Assembly (NCBI GenBank): GCA_964626565.1
Contig: CAZVFX010000087.1
Location: forward strand, 1-30,147
Source of the DNA: CAZVFX01 sp964626565
GTDB taxonomy: Bacteria > Myxococcota_A > UBA9042 > CAIXZC01
DNA length: 30,147 nt
Reading direction: 5' to 3'
Both the position numbers and the translations under genes were made by a program. Numbering within the stretch: the first letter of the stretch is position 1; each line of letters begins with the position of its first letter. Shown piece after piece: positions 1 through 6,839 of the stretch. The notes beneath the pieces were generated by a model. That model had not been told where the DNA came from. It saw only the letters and a list, made by a program, of their open reading frames with translations, and made no database searches.

Positions 1-54
1 TAGAGCGTCGGACTTCGAATCCGCAGGCCGCAGGTTCGAATCCTGCCGGGCGTG
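1..54 (+). tRNA. tRNA-Arg (anticodon TCG), 5' end cut off
   Basis: This is the 3' part of a tRNA cut by the window edge. The anticodon loop CTTCGAA is at 13-19, with anticodon TCG at 15-17 reading the Arg codon CGA. The stem around it is CGGA/TCCG. The T arm GCAGG-TTCGAAT-CCTGC spans 30-46, followed by the 3' acceptor strand CGGGCGT (47-53) and discriminator G54. No CCA is encoded. The acceptor 5' strand and most of the D arm lie outside the window, so full cloverleaf pairing cannot be checked. Confidence 0.88.
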
Positions 55-105
55 CTGATGTCGTTTGGGTAATGATACCCTGCTTGATTTTTTGTTTGAT
101 AATGT

Positions 106-179
106 GGCCCAGTAGCTCAACCAGGCAGAGCAGCGGACTCTTAATCCGGAGGTTGAAGGTTCGATTCCTTCCTGGGTCA
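106..179 (+). tRNA. tRNA-Lys (anticodon CTT)
   Basis: A complete cloverleaf can be folded. Acceptor strands GGCCCAG (106-112) and CTGGGTC (172-178) pair with one G-T wobble. The anticodon loop CTCTTAA gives anticodon CTT (Lys codon AAG), and the T arm is GAAGG-TTCGATT-CCTTC. The discriminator is A179 and the following bases are CCT, so CCA is not encoded. It is the middle member of a three-tRNA cluster upstream of tig. Confidence 0.94.
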
Positions 180-185
180 CCTTAC

Positions 186-202
186 GGCAGGCATCGCCTG
201 CC
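186..202 (+). other. Stem-loop in the tRNA-Lys/tRNA-Leu spacer
   Basis: A perfect 7-bp stem (GGCAGGC 186-192, GCCTGCC 196-202) closes a 3-nt loop six bases after tRNA-Lys. No T tract follows, so it does not look like an intrinsic terminator. It may mark an RNA-processing site in a joint tRNA precursor, or it may be incidental. Confidence 0.35.
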
Positions 203-239
203 CGATGTCGACGGGAAACCGTAGGCATCAACTCCTTCT

Positions 240-321
240 GCGAGGGTGGCGGAACTGGGAGACGCACTGGATTTAGGTTCCAGCGAGACCACTCGTGGGG
301 GTTCAAGTCCCCCCCCTCGCA
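240..321 (+). tRNA. tRNA-Leu (anticodon TAG)
   Basis: This is a class II tRNA with a long variable arm. Acceptor strands GCGAGGG (240-246) and CCCTCGC (314-320) pair fully, with discriminator A321. The anticodon arm CTGGA-TTTAGGT-TCCAG gives anticodon TAG (Leu codon CUA). The T arm is GGGGG-TTCAAGT-CCCCC. CCA is not encoded. A run of nine T at 352-360 follows, just before the tig ribosome binding site. It could help end tRNA transcription, but no strong stem precedes it. Confidence 0.95.
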
Positions 322-382
322 CTACAAGTCCAGGTGGGTGCTCCCGAACGGTTTTTTTTTGGTATGGATGGAGGTGTTCTTG

Positions 383-1792
383 ATGAAAGTCACCGTGGTC
401 GATTCGGTAGGTCTGGAGAAGAAGATCACCATCGAGGTGGACGCCGCAACAGTGTCGGAGAAGATCAACGCCATCGCCGGCGACCTGGCTGAGCGTGTGA
501 GAGTCCCCGGCGGCTACCGCAAACGCAAGGCCAAGATCTCGCGGGTCAAGCAGATGTTCCGCAAGCAGATTTCTGCAGAGGCCACCTCGGTAATCATTGA
601 AGAAACCCTCATGCCGGCAATCGAAGAGCACGGGCTCAAGCCCATCGGAATGCCCCGGGTTGTGGACCTTGATACGCCCACGGCCGGCAAAGATATGGTC
701 TACGTGGCCTCGGTAGAGACCTTCCCCGCGTTCGACAATCTCGCGTACAAGGGGCTGGTGTACGGCGAATCCCCTATCGTGGTGTCGGACGAAGACGTCG
801 ACGGGCAGGTCGAACTGCTGCAGAAGCAGGCCTCCCAACTCGAGGACGCACCGGGCAAGGCCATTGCAGAGGGACAGATGGTGCGTCTGTCCGTGGCAGC
901 CAACACGGACGACGAGCAGCTCAAAGAGAAGTTCACCGCGACCAGCACCCAGGTGACCATGGATGAGCAACTCTCCCGCAAGGTTTACGACGCGTTGCTC
1001 GGGCAGCCCTTTGACTTCAAGACCACCATGGAGGCGTCTCCCCTGGAGATCAACGTTCCCGGTGGTGAGTTCGCGGAGCAGATTCTCAACTGGGATGTGG
1101 AAGTTACCAAGGTCATGGAACTCAAGGTGCCTGTCATTGACGATGCCTTCGCCATGGAGACCAAGGGACTAAAAAGCCTGCTCGCATTACGGGGGCAGTT
1201 GCGGGAAGAGTTGACCCAGGAGAAGCAGCAGTTGGCCGACAAGAAGGCCCGGTATCTGCTCACTCAGCAATTGCTCGAGACCAACCGTTTCGATCTGCCT
1301 TCCAGATTCATTCGTGATGTCCACGAAGATCGGGTGAAAGCGTTCAAGGAGAACCTCTCTCAGTACGGCGGCAGCGTGGACGACTCGCTTATCGAAAAGC
1401 TGGTCGAATCCCGGCGGGCCGAGGAGCTGGATGGGATCACTCGGGATGCGGCCGAGTATCTGCTCCTGCAGGCAATCGCGGACTCCGAGGGCATCGAAGT
1501 AGGTGATGAGGAGTTGGAGAAGAAGCTGGGGGAAATGGCGGCAGAACAGGGAGTTCAGGTCTCATTCCTCAAGGGTAAGATGAGCGAAGATGAACTCAAG
1601 TCCGTGGGGCACGGCCTGAGGACCGAATTGACCTACAAGATGATTGAGGCCCAGGCGGTAAGGCGGGATTTCGATGAGTTCATGCGGTTGCGGGTTGAGA
1701 AGCGCAAACTGCTGAACTTGATGGTTCGCGGCAGGCCCCGGCGCAAAGCGAAGCACGCGGCCAATCGACGCCGTCGGGCCGCGTCCGCCTGA
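383..1792 (+). CDS. tig: Trigger factor, ribosome-associated chaperone (divergent)
   Basis: Trigger factor binds at the ribosome exit tunnel and shields nascent chains; the family also has a peptidyl-prolyl isomerase domain. The start at 383 (MKVTVVDSVG) is chosen because GGAGG at 370-374 sits 8 bases upstream and this is where family proteins begin; GTG 338 would add 15 unsupported residues. The 469-residue product shows a ribosome-binding domain (about 1-115), a weakly conserved PPIase-like region (about 145-235) and a helical C-terminal chaperone region (about 240-440). The usual ribosome-docking signature GFRxGKxP reads GYRKRKAK here, so the second Gly and the Pro are missing. The protein ends in an Arg/Lys-rich tail (RGRPRRKAKHAANRRRRA). 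Position just before clpP-clpX-lon is the common bacterial arrangement and supports the call. Confidence 0.93.
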   Translation: MKVTVVDSVGLEKKITIEVDAATVSEKINAIAGDLAERVRVPGGYRKRKAKISRVKQMFRKQISAEATSVIIEETLMPAIEEHGLKPIGMPRVVDLDTPTAGKDMVYVASVETFPAFDNLAYKGLVYGESPIVVSDEDVDGQVELLQKQASQLEDAPGKAIAEGQMVRLSVAANTDDEQLKEKFTATSTQVTMDEQLSRKVYDALLGQPFDFKTTMEASPLEINVPGGEFAEQILNWDVEVTKVMELKVPVIDDAFAMETKGLKSLLALRGQLREELTQEKQQLADKKARYLLTQQLLETNRFDLPSRFIRDVHEDRVKAFKENLSQYGGSVDDSLIEKLVESRRAEELDGITRDAAEYLLLQAIADSEGIEVGDEELEKKLGEMAAEQGVQVSFLKGKMSEDELKSVGHGLRTELTYKMIEAQAVRRDFDEFMRLRVEKRKLLNLMVRGRPRRKAKHAANRRRRAASA

Positions 1793-1796
1793 TTAA

Positions 1797-1849
1797 GTTC
1801 GTTCTCAATTGTAGCTTCTTCTTACATTTGCATTATACTATGAACGAAC
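1797..1849 (+). promoter_or_regulatory. clpP promoter region flanked by an 8-bp inverted repeat
   Basis: The -10-like TATACT is at 1834-1839; the best -35 is a weak TTGTAG at 1809-1814 with 19-bp spacing. GTTCGTTC (1797-1804) and GAACGAAC (1842-1849) form a perfect inverted repeat enclosing the promoter elements, and each arm is itself a doubled tetramer. A regulator binding both arms could control the Clp genes, but no regulator is identified. The repeat does not match the CIRCE element of HrcA. Confidence 0.4.
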
Positions 1850-1883
1850 ATGCTCGGAGAGGCGAGCCAACGGAGAGGCGCAA

Positions 1884-2516
1884 GTGACCAGCGACATACC
1901 TTCCGGCAACAACAGAGAGATAACGAATTTCTGGGTACCCACCGTAATCGAGCAGACCCCCCGCGGGGAGCGGGAATGGAGCATTTTCTCCCGCCTGCTT
2001 AAGGACCGGATCATTTTCTTGGGAACCCCCATTGATGATCAGATCGCCAACATTGTGATCGCCCAGCTTCTTTTCCTTGAGTCCGAGGATCCGGAGAAGG
2101 ACGTTTCCATTTACATCAATTCTCCCGGCGGGGCGGTGATGGCGGGGCTGGCGATCTTCGATACCATGCAGTACGTGAAGTGCCCGTTGACGACGATTTG
2201 TGTGGGCCAGGCTTTCAGCATGGCCGCGGTACTCCTGGCTGCCGGCACCAAGGGTAAGCGCTACGCGCTGCCCCACGCCCGGCTGCTTCTGCACCAGCCC
2301 CTGGGAGGTTTTTCGGGCCAGGCGTCGGATGTGGATATCCAGGCCAGGGAGATCGTCCGGGTGAAGGATGAGCTCAACGGTGTCATTGCGAGCCACACGG
2401 GCCAGGAGTTGGAGAAAGTGAAGCACGACACCGACCGCGATTTTTACTTGGGTCCGGTGGAAGCGAAGGAATACGGTCTCATCGATCATGTTATTGATCC
2501 CCGTAAGGGGGCCTGA
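1884..2516 (+). CDS. clpP: ATP-dependent Clp protease proteolytic subunit ClpP
   Basis: ClpP is the serine peptidase that forms the double-heptamer chamber and degrades substrates unfolded by ClpX. The catalytic triad is visible and correctly spaced: Ser112 in GQAFSMAA, His137 in LLLHQPLGG and Asp186 in TDRDFYLG. The 210-residue length is normal. The start is GTG 1884, with AGAGG at 1874-1878 as ribosome binding site; the 10-mer CGGAGAGGCG occurs twice in the leader (1855-1864 and 1871-1880). The N terminus keeps the family's IEQTPRGER and SRLLKDRIIFLG segments. The gene lies 91 bases after tig and 81 before clpX, its partner ATPase. Confidence 0.98.
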   Translation: MTSDIPSGNNREITNFWVPTVIEQTPRGEREWSIFSRLLKDRIIFLGTPIDDQIANIVIAQLLFLESEDPEKDVSIYINSPGGAVMAGLAIFDTMQYVKCPLTTICVGQAFSMAAVLLAAGTKGKRYALPHARLLLHQPLGGFSGQASDVDIQAREIVRVKDELNGVIASHTGQELEKVKHDTDRDFYLGPVEAKEYGLIDHVIDPRKGA

Positions 2517-2535
2517 CCGGGCGATTGAGGCGGAT

Positions 2536-2565
2536 TTGCTTGAATCGAGCTTCAGGCTCTATATA
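2536..2565 (+). promoter_or_regulatory. Possible promoter for clpX
   Basis: TTGCTT (2536-2541) and TATATA (2560-2565) are separated by 18 bases in the 81-base clpP-clpX gap. This would start transcription about 25 bases before the GTG of clpX. Internal clpX promoters are known in other bacteria, but the match here is only moderate. Confidence 0.4.
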
Positions 2566-2597
2566 TTGAAGATAGGTATTTTGAGAGGTCAGCACCC

Positions 2598-3857
2598 GTG
2601 GAGAAAAGCAAAGATGGTTACTTGAGATGCTCCTTTTGCGGCAAAACGCAGAAAGAGGTTCGCAAGCTCATAGCGGGACCCGGGACGTACATTTGTGACG
2701 AGTGCGTGACCCTATGCAGTGAGATCATTGCGGATGAAATGGAGAAGGAGGAGCGACTGCCCGATGGCAAGGAGCTCCCCAAGCCTTGGGAACTCAAGAA
2801 GCAGTTGGAGGACTACGTTATCGGCCAGGAGCGAGCCAAGAAGGTTCTCTCGGTCGCGGTGTACAATCACTACAAGCGTATCTCTCAACCCAAGAAGAAC
2901 CGCCGAGGAATTGAGTTGCAGAAGAGCAACATCCTCCTTGTCGGCCCCACGGGAACGGGCAAGACTTTGCTGGCGCAGACCCTGGCCAAGCTTCTCAATG
3001 TCCCCTTCTCCATGGCCGATGCTACCTCCCTTACCGAGGCCGGCTATGTTGGCGAGGACGTCGAGAATGTGGTCCTGGGTTTGTTGCAGGCCGCCGACTA
3101 CGACGTAGAGGCTGCTGCCCGGGGGATTGTGTACATCGACGAGATTGACAAGCTGGCGCGCAAGGCGGGCGGTCCGTCGGTCACCCGTGACGTGGGTGGC
3201 GAAGGCGTGCAGCAGGGCCTGCTGAAGATACTCGAAGGAACCATCGCCAACGTGCCGCCCAAGGGCGGGCGCAAGCATCCCCAGCAGGAGTTCATACCCC
3301 TCGATACCACCAACATCCTGTTCATTATCGGAGGCAGCTTCGAAGGCCTCGACCAGATCATTGAGCAGAGGGTGGGAGAGAAGACCCTGGGGTTCGGGGC
3401 CGACGTACAGGCCAAAGGCAAAAAGAAGCTGGGCAAGATATTGGAAAAGGTGGAGCCCGAAGACCTGCAGAAATTTGGTCTCCTGCCTGAGTTTGTGGGC
3501 AGAATACCGGTGGTAGCCACCCTGCACGAACTGGACGCTGAGGCGCTGGTCGAGATTATGACCAAGCCGAAGCACGCCCTGGTCAAGCAGTTCACCTTCC
3601 TCCTGGAATTGGACGGCTGCCAGCTCACCTTCACCGAGGAGGGCAAGCGCGCCATTGCCGATAAGGCCATGGCCCGCAAGTCCGGGGCGCGAGGGTTGAG
3701 AGCCATCATCGAGGACATGCTCCTTGATGTCATGTACGATGTGCCTTCACTGGGCAACGTCAAAGAAGTCATCATCGACGAGACCGCAGTGGCTGGCACA
3801 CGGGGCCCGATCTACGTTTACGAGAGCGAATCGGAAGCCGTCCGGAAGGGAGGCTAG
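2598..3857 (+). CDS. clpX: ATP-dependent Clp protease ATP-binding subunit ClpX
   Basis: ClpX is the AAA+ unfoldase that recognises tagged proteins and feeds them to ClpP. The product has 419 residues. The N-terminal zinc-binding domain is seen as CSFCGK (near residue 11) and CDECVTLC (near 34). Walker A GPTGTGKT is at 116-123, the pore-loop motif GYVGEDVE follows, and Walker B YIDEID is at 179-184. The RKH element (GGRKHPQQ) and the sensor-2 region SGARGLRAIIED are present. The ClpP-docking loop, usually IGF, reads LGF (KTLGFGA), a conservative change. The start is GTG 2598, fixed by alignment of the zinc domain, with AGAGGT about 8 bases upstream. It sits between clpP and lon. Confidence 0.98.
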   Translation: MEKSKDGYLRCSFCGKTQKEVRKLIAGPGTYICDECVTLCSEIIADEMEKEERLPDGKELPKPWELKKQLEDYVIGQERAKKVLSVAVYNHYKRISQPKKNRRGIELQKSNILLVGPTGTGKTLLAQTLAKLLNVPFSMADATSLTEAGYVGEDVENVVLGLLQAADYDVEAAARGIVYIDEIDKLARKAGGPSVTRDVGGEGVQQGLLKILEGTIANVPPKGGRKHPQQEFIPLDTTNILFIIGGSFEGLDQIIEQRVGEKTLGFGADVQAKGKKKLGKILEKVEPEDLQKFGLLPEFVGRIPVVATLHELDAEALVEIMTKPKHALVKQFTFLLELDGCQLTFTEEGKRAIADKAMARKSGARGLRAIIEDMLLDVMYDVPSLGNVKEVIIDETAVAGTRGPIYVYESESEAVRKGG

Positions 3858-3894
3858 CCCCTGATTTCCTGCCTGGACAAAATCGGAGAACGTC

Positions 3895-6321
3895 ATGGAA
3901 AGTAGGACCCTCTACCCTCTGCTGCCTTTGCGGGACATTGTTGTCTTTCCGTATATGGTAGTCCCCCTGTTCGTTGGGCGGCAGCGGTCCATCGCGGCGT
4001 TGGAGCACGTGATGGCTTCCGACAAAACCCTGGTGCTGGCGGCCCAGAGGAACGCCCGCACCAACAACCCGGGGCCCGACGACATATTCGAAGTCGGGAC
4101 CATCGGAACCATCATCCAGTTGCTCCGTCTTCCCGACGGAACGATCAAGGTCCTCGTAGAGGGCAAGAGCCGGGTGCGTGTCGACTGCTATCAGTCCGAA
4201 GACCCATTCTTCGAAGTGGATGTCGACGTTATTCCTGAGACCCAGGAGGCCTCGGTGGAAGCGGTGGCCCTCATGCGGTCGGTCCACACGTCTTTCGAGA
4301 ATTTTGTGAAGCTCAACAAGAAGATTCCTCCCGAAGTTCTCATGTCCATCGCGTCAATTGACGACCCGTCGCGACTGGCGGACTCCATCGTCGCGCACCT
4401 GAATCTGAAATTGCCCGACAAGCAGATGCTGCTGGAAGTGTTCGACCCGCTGAAACGGCTGGAGAAACTCCTTGAGTTGATGCAGTCGGAAATGGAGATT
4501 CTGCTCGTCGAGAAGAAGATCAAGTCCCGGGTCCGCAAGCAGATGGAGAAGAGCCAGCGGGAATATTACCTCAATGAGCAGATGCAGGCGATTCAGAAGG
4601 AGTTGGGGGAAAAGGACGAATTCAGAAATGAAATCGCGGATCTTGAGCAGCAGTTGCGGGATAAGAGTCTGACCAAGGAAGCAGAAGAGCGGGTCTTGCG
4701 GGAGATCAAGAAGCTCAAGATGATGGCCCCCATGTCTGCGGAAGCAACTGTCGTGCGAAACTACATCGACTGGATATTGTCCCTTCCCTGGGACGAGCAC
4801 TCCACCGAACGCCTCGATATTGAAGAAGCGAGCAACATACTCGATGAAGATCACTACGGCCTGGTCAAGGCCAAGGAGAGGATTCTCGAGTATCTCTCCG
4901 TACAGGCGCTGGTGGACAAGTTGAAAGGCCCGATCCTCTGCCTGGTGGGTCCGCCCGGCGTGGGCAAGACTTCCCTGGCCAAGTCGGTGGCCCGGTCTAC
5001 CGGCCGCGAGTACGTGCGCATCTCTCTGGGTGGCGTCAGGGATGAAGCGGAGATCAGAGGCCACAGGCGCACCTACATCGGCGCGCTGCCCGGCAAAGTG
5101 ATCCAGAGCCTGCGCAAGGTCAAGGCCAGCAACCCGGTATTCCTCCTGGACGAAGTGGACAAGATGACCTCCGATTTTCGGGGCGATCCGGCGTCTGCAC
5201 TGCTGGAAGTTCTGGACCCGGAACAGAACCACACTTTCAATGATCACTATCTGGACCTCGACTATGACCTGTCCCGGGTGATGTTCCTCACCACGGCCAA
5301 CTATCGGGACGGAATACCGATTCCGCTCCAGGATAGGATGGAGATCATCGAGCTGTCCGGCTACACCGAACACGACAAGCAGCAGATTGCCCAGAACTAC
5401 CTGGTGCCGAAGCAGAAGGAAGCCAACGGTCTCGCCGAGGTGAAGGTTCAATTCGCGGCCGAGGCTATTACGACTATCGTGCGCCACTACACCAAGGAAG
5501 CAGGGGTGCGGAATCTGGAGCGCGAGATTGCCTCCATCTGCCGGAAACTGGCCAAGGAGTACATCGGGACCGGGAAATCGAAGGAGTTCTCCACGAAGGT
5601 TACCTCGGCCAAAGTAGTGAAGCTTCTCGGGCCTCACCGGTTTACCTTCGGCAAGTCGGAAGAAACCGACGGCATCGGTGTGTGCAACGGTCTTGCCGTC
5701 ACCGCCGTGGGCGGGGATCTGCTCACCGTTGAAGCAACCGTAGTGCCCGCGGCGGACAGAAGCTCGGGCAAGTTGATCATCACCGGGCACATCAAGCAGG
5801 TGATGGAGGAATCGGGGCAGGCCGCGCTTACCTATGTGCGCTCGCGGTCCCCACTTCTTGGCATCTCGAGAGATACGTTCAGCAGCGTGGACATCCACGT
5901 GCACATCCCCGAAGGGGCGATTCCGAAGGATGGGCCGTCGGCAGGCATCACCATGGCCACCGCCTTGACCTCGGCGCTCACCCGCATTCCGGTGCGAGCC
6001 GACGTTGCCATGACCGGCGAGATCACCTTACGTGGGCGGGTGCTGCCCATCGGTGGCGTCAAGGAAAAGCTCATCGCAGCGCATCGGTCCGGCATCAAGA
6101 ATGTTGTCATACCCAAGGAGAATGGCAAGGACCTGCGCGACCTCCCGGAGACGGTGAGCAAGAAGCTGAACGTGAAGTTGGTGGAGCACATGGATGACGT
6201 GCTGAAAGCCGCGTTGCGCATCGACCCCGACGAGCTGTTCAAGGCGCCGGTGGAAGATCTTGACGACGCCGGGCCCGATGATGATATGATGCCGGTGCCG
6301 GACAATCGGCAGCCCGTTTAG
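3895..6321 (+). CDS. lon: ATP-dependent protease La (LonA)
   Basis: LonA is a soluble homohexameric AAA+ serine protease that degrades misfolded and regulatory proteins. The 808 residues show the substrate-binding LON domain (from LPLRDIVVFPYMVVPLFVGR), a coiled-coil linker (about 200-300), the AAA+ module with Walker A GPPGVGKT and Walker B FLLDEVDK, and the C-terminal protease domain with the Ser-Lys dyad: Ser682 in KDGPSAGIT and Lys723 in GGVKEKLIAAHRSG. The start ATG 3895 follows GGAGA by 6 bases. The gene lies 37 bases after clpX and probably shares its transcript. The C-terminal tail after about residue 785 is acidic. Confidence 0.98.
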   Translation: MESRTLYPLLPLRDIVVFPYMVVPLFVGRQRSIAALEHVMASDKTLVLAAQRNARTNNPGPDDIFEVGTIGTIIQLLRLPDGTIKVLVEGKSRVRVDCYQSEDPFFEVDVDVIPETQEASVEAVALMRSVHTSFENFVKLNKKIPPEVLMSIASIDDPSRLADSIVAHLNLKLPDKQMLLEVFDPLKRLEKLLELMQSEMEILLVEKKIKSRVRKQMEKSQREYYLNEQMQAIQKELGEKDEFRNEIADLEQQLRDKSLTKEAEERVLREIKKLKMMAPMSAEATVVRNYIDWILSLPWDEHSTERLDIEEASNILDEDHYGLVKAKERILEYLSVQALVDKLKGPILCLVGPPGVGKTSLAKSVARSTGREYVRISLGGVRDEAEIRGHRRTYIGALPGKVIQSLRKVKASNPVFLLDEVDKMTSDFRGDPASALLEVLDPEQNHTFNDHYLDLDYDLSRVMFLTTANYRDGIPIPLQDRMEIIELSGYTEHDKQQIAQNYLVPKQKEANGLAEVKVQFAAEAITTIVRHYTKEAGVRNLEREIASICRKLAKEYIGTGKSKEFSTKVTSAKVVKLLGPHRFTFGKSEETDGIGVCNGLAVTAVGGDLLTVEATVVPAADRSSGKLIITGHIKQVMEESGQAALTYVRSRSPLLGISRDTFSSVDIHVHIPEGAIPKDGPSAGITMATALTSALTRIPVRADVAMTGEITLRGRVLPIGGVKEKLIAAHRSGIKNVVIPKENGKDLRDLPETVSKKLNVKLVEHMDDVLKAALRIDPDELFKAPVEDLDDAGPDDDMMPVPDNRQPV

Positions 6322-6329
6322 GAGTCACA

Positions 6330-6839
6330 ATGAAATTCGAACTCAGGCATACATTCAGCCACCCGATTGAAGAAGTGGAGCGCGTTCTGTTCAGCGAAGA
6401 ACTGCTGGCCATTCTTACCCAGCGCATGGGCACCATAATCGAGATTGAGGCGCTGACCAACGAGCGGGTCGGGGATCGTCTTACCCGGCGGATCCGCTAT
6501 CTTCCCGAGCCGATTATCAAGAGCGTCGGCGTCAAGAAGGTGGAGCCGGAGTGGATGGAGTGGGTAGAGGAGTCCCATTATGACTACGCTGTCCATCGCG
6601 GCACCTTTGCCAACATCCCCGCCCGGAACCGCATCGCCGAGGTGATGAAGAACAGTGGCACCCTGACCTTGCGCGCGCTGCCCGGCGGCGGTTGCGAGCG
6701 AGTACTCCTCGGGGATTTGAAGGTGAAGGTCTTTATGGTAGGCAAGATTGCGGAGCGAATCATCCACTCCAATGCAGCCAAGATTCTAGATGAAGAAGCC
6801 GCGATTCTGAAGCAAGTCCTCGACGGCAAGGAAGTATAG
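6330..6839 (+). CDS. DUF2505-like (SRPBCC-fold) protein
   Basis: The 169-residue product begins MKFELRHTFSHPIEEVERVLF, runs through GDRLTRRIRYLPEPI and ends in a helix. This order resembles the DUF2505 family, which belongs to the SRPBCC (START-like) lipid or ligand-binding fold. No signal peptide or membrane segment is seen, so it is predicted cytoplasmic. The gene starts 9 bases after the last base of the lon stop, and its AGGAG ribosome binding site overlaps that stop (TAGGAG), suggesting translation coupled to lon. Its stop TAG directly abuts the stop of the convergent GH84 gene. Ligand and role are unknown. Confidence 0.75.
   Translation: MKFELRHTFSHPIEEVERVLFSEELLAILTQRMGTIIEIEALTNERVGDRLTRRIRYLPEPIIKSVGVKKVEPEWMEWVEESHYDYAVHRGTFANIPARNRIAEVMKNSGTLTLRALPGGGCERVLLGDLKVKVFMVGKIAERIIHSNAAKILDEEAAILKQVLDGKEV

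Noticed and set aside
67..93. Small hairpin GGGTA-ATGA-TACCC followed by a T run, possible terminator of tRNA-Arg
   Set aside because: The stem has only 5 bp with two A-T-rich pairs, and the T run starts 7 bases after the stem, too far for a convincing intrinsic terminator.
1..321. tRNA cluster as an integration site of a mobile element
   Set aside because: No integrase, no repeat of a tRNA 3' end and no mobile-element gene are visible in the window.
352..360. Run of nine T before tig as a terminator of the tRNA cluster
   Set aside because: Only a 3-bp GGG/CCC stem precedes it; it may equally be part of the tig leader.
4354..5904. Long open frame of 516 codons on the minus strand
   Set aside because: It lies wholly inside lon, whose catalytic residues and motifs are intact; the antisense frame has no recognisable domain and is a GC-codon shadow.
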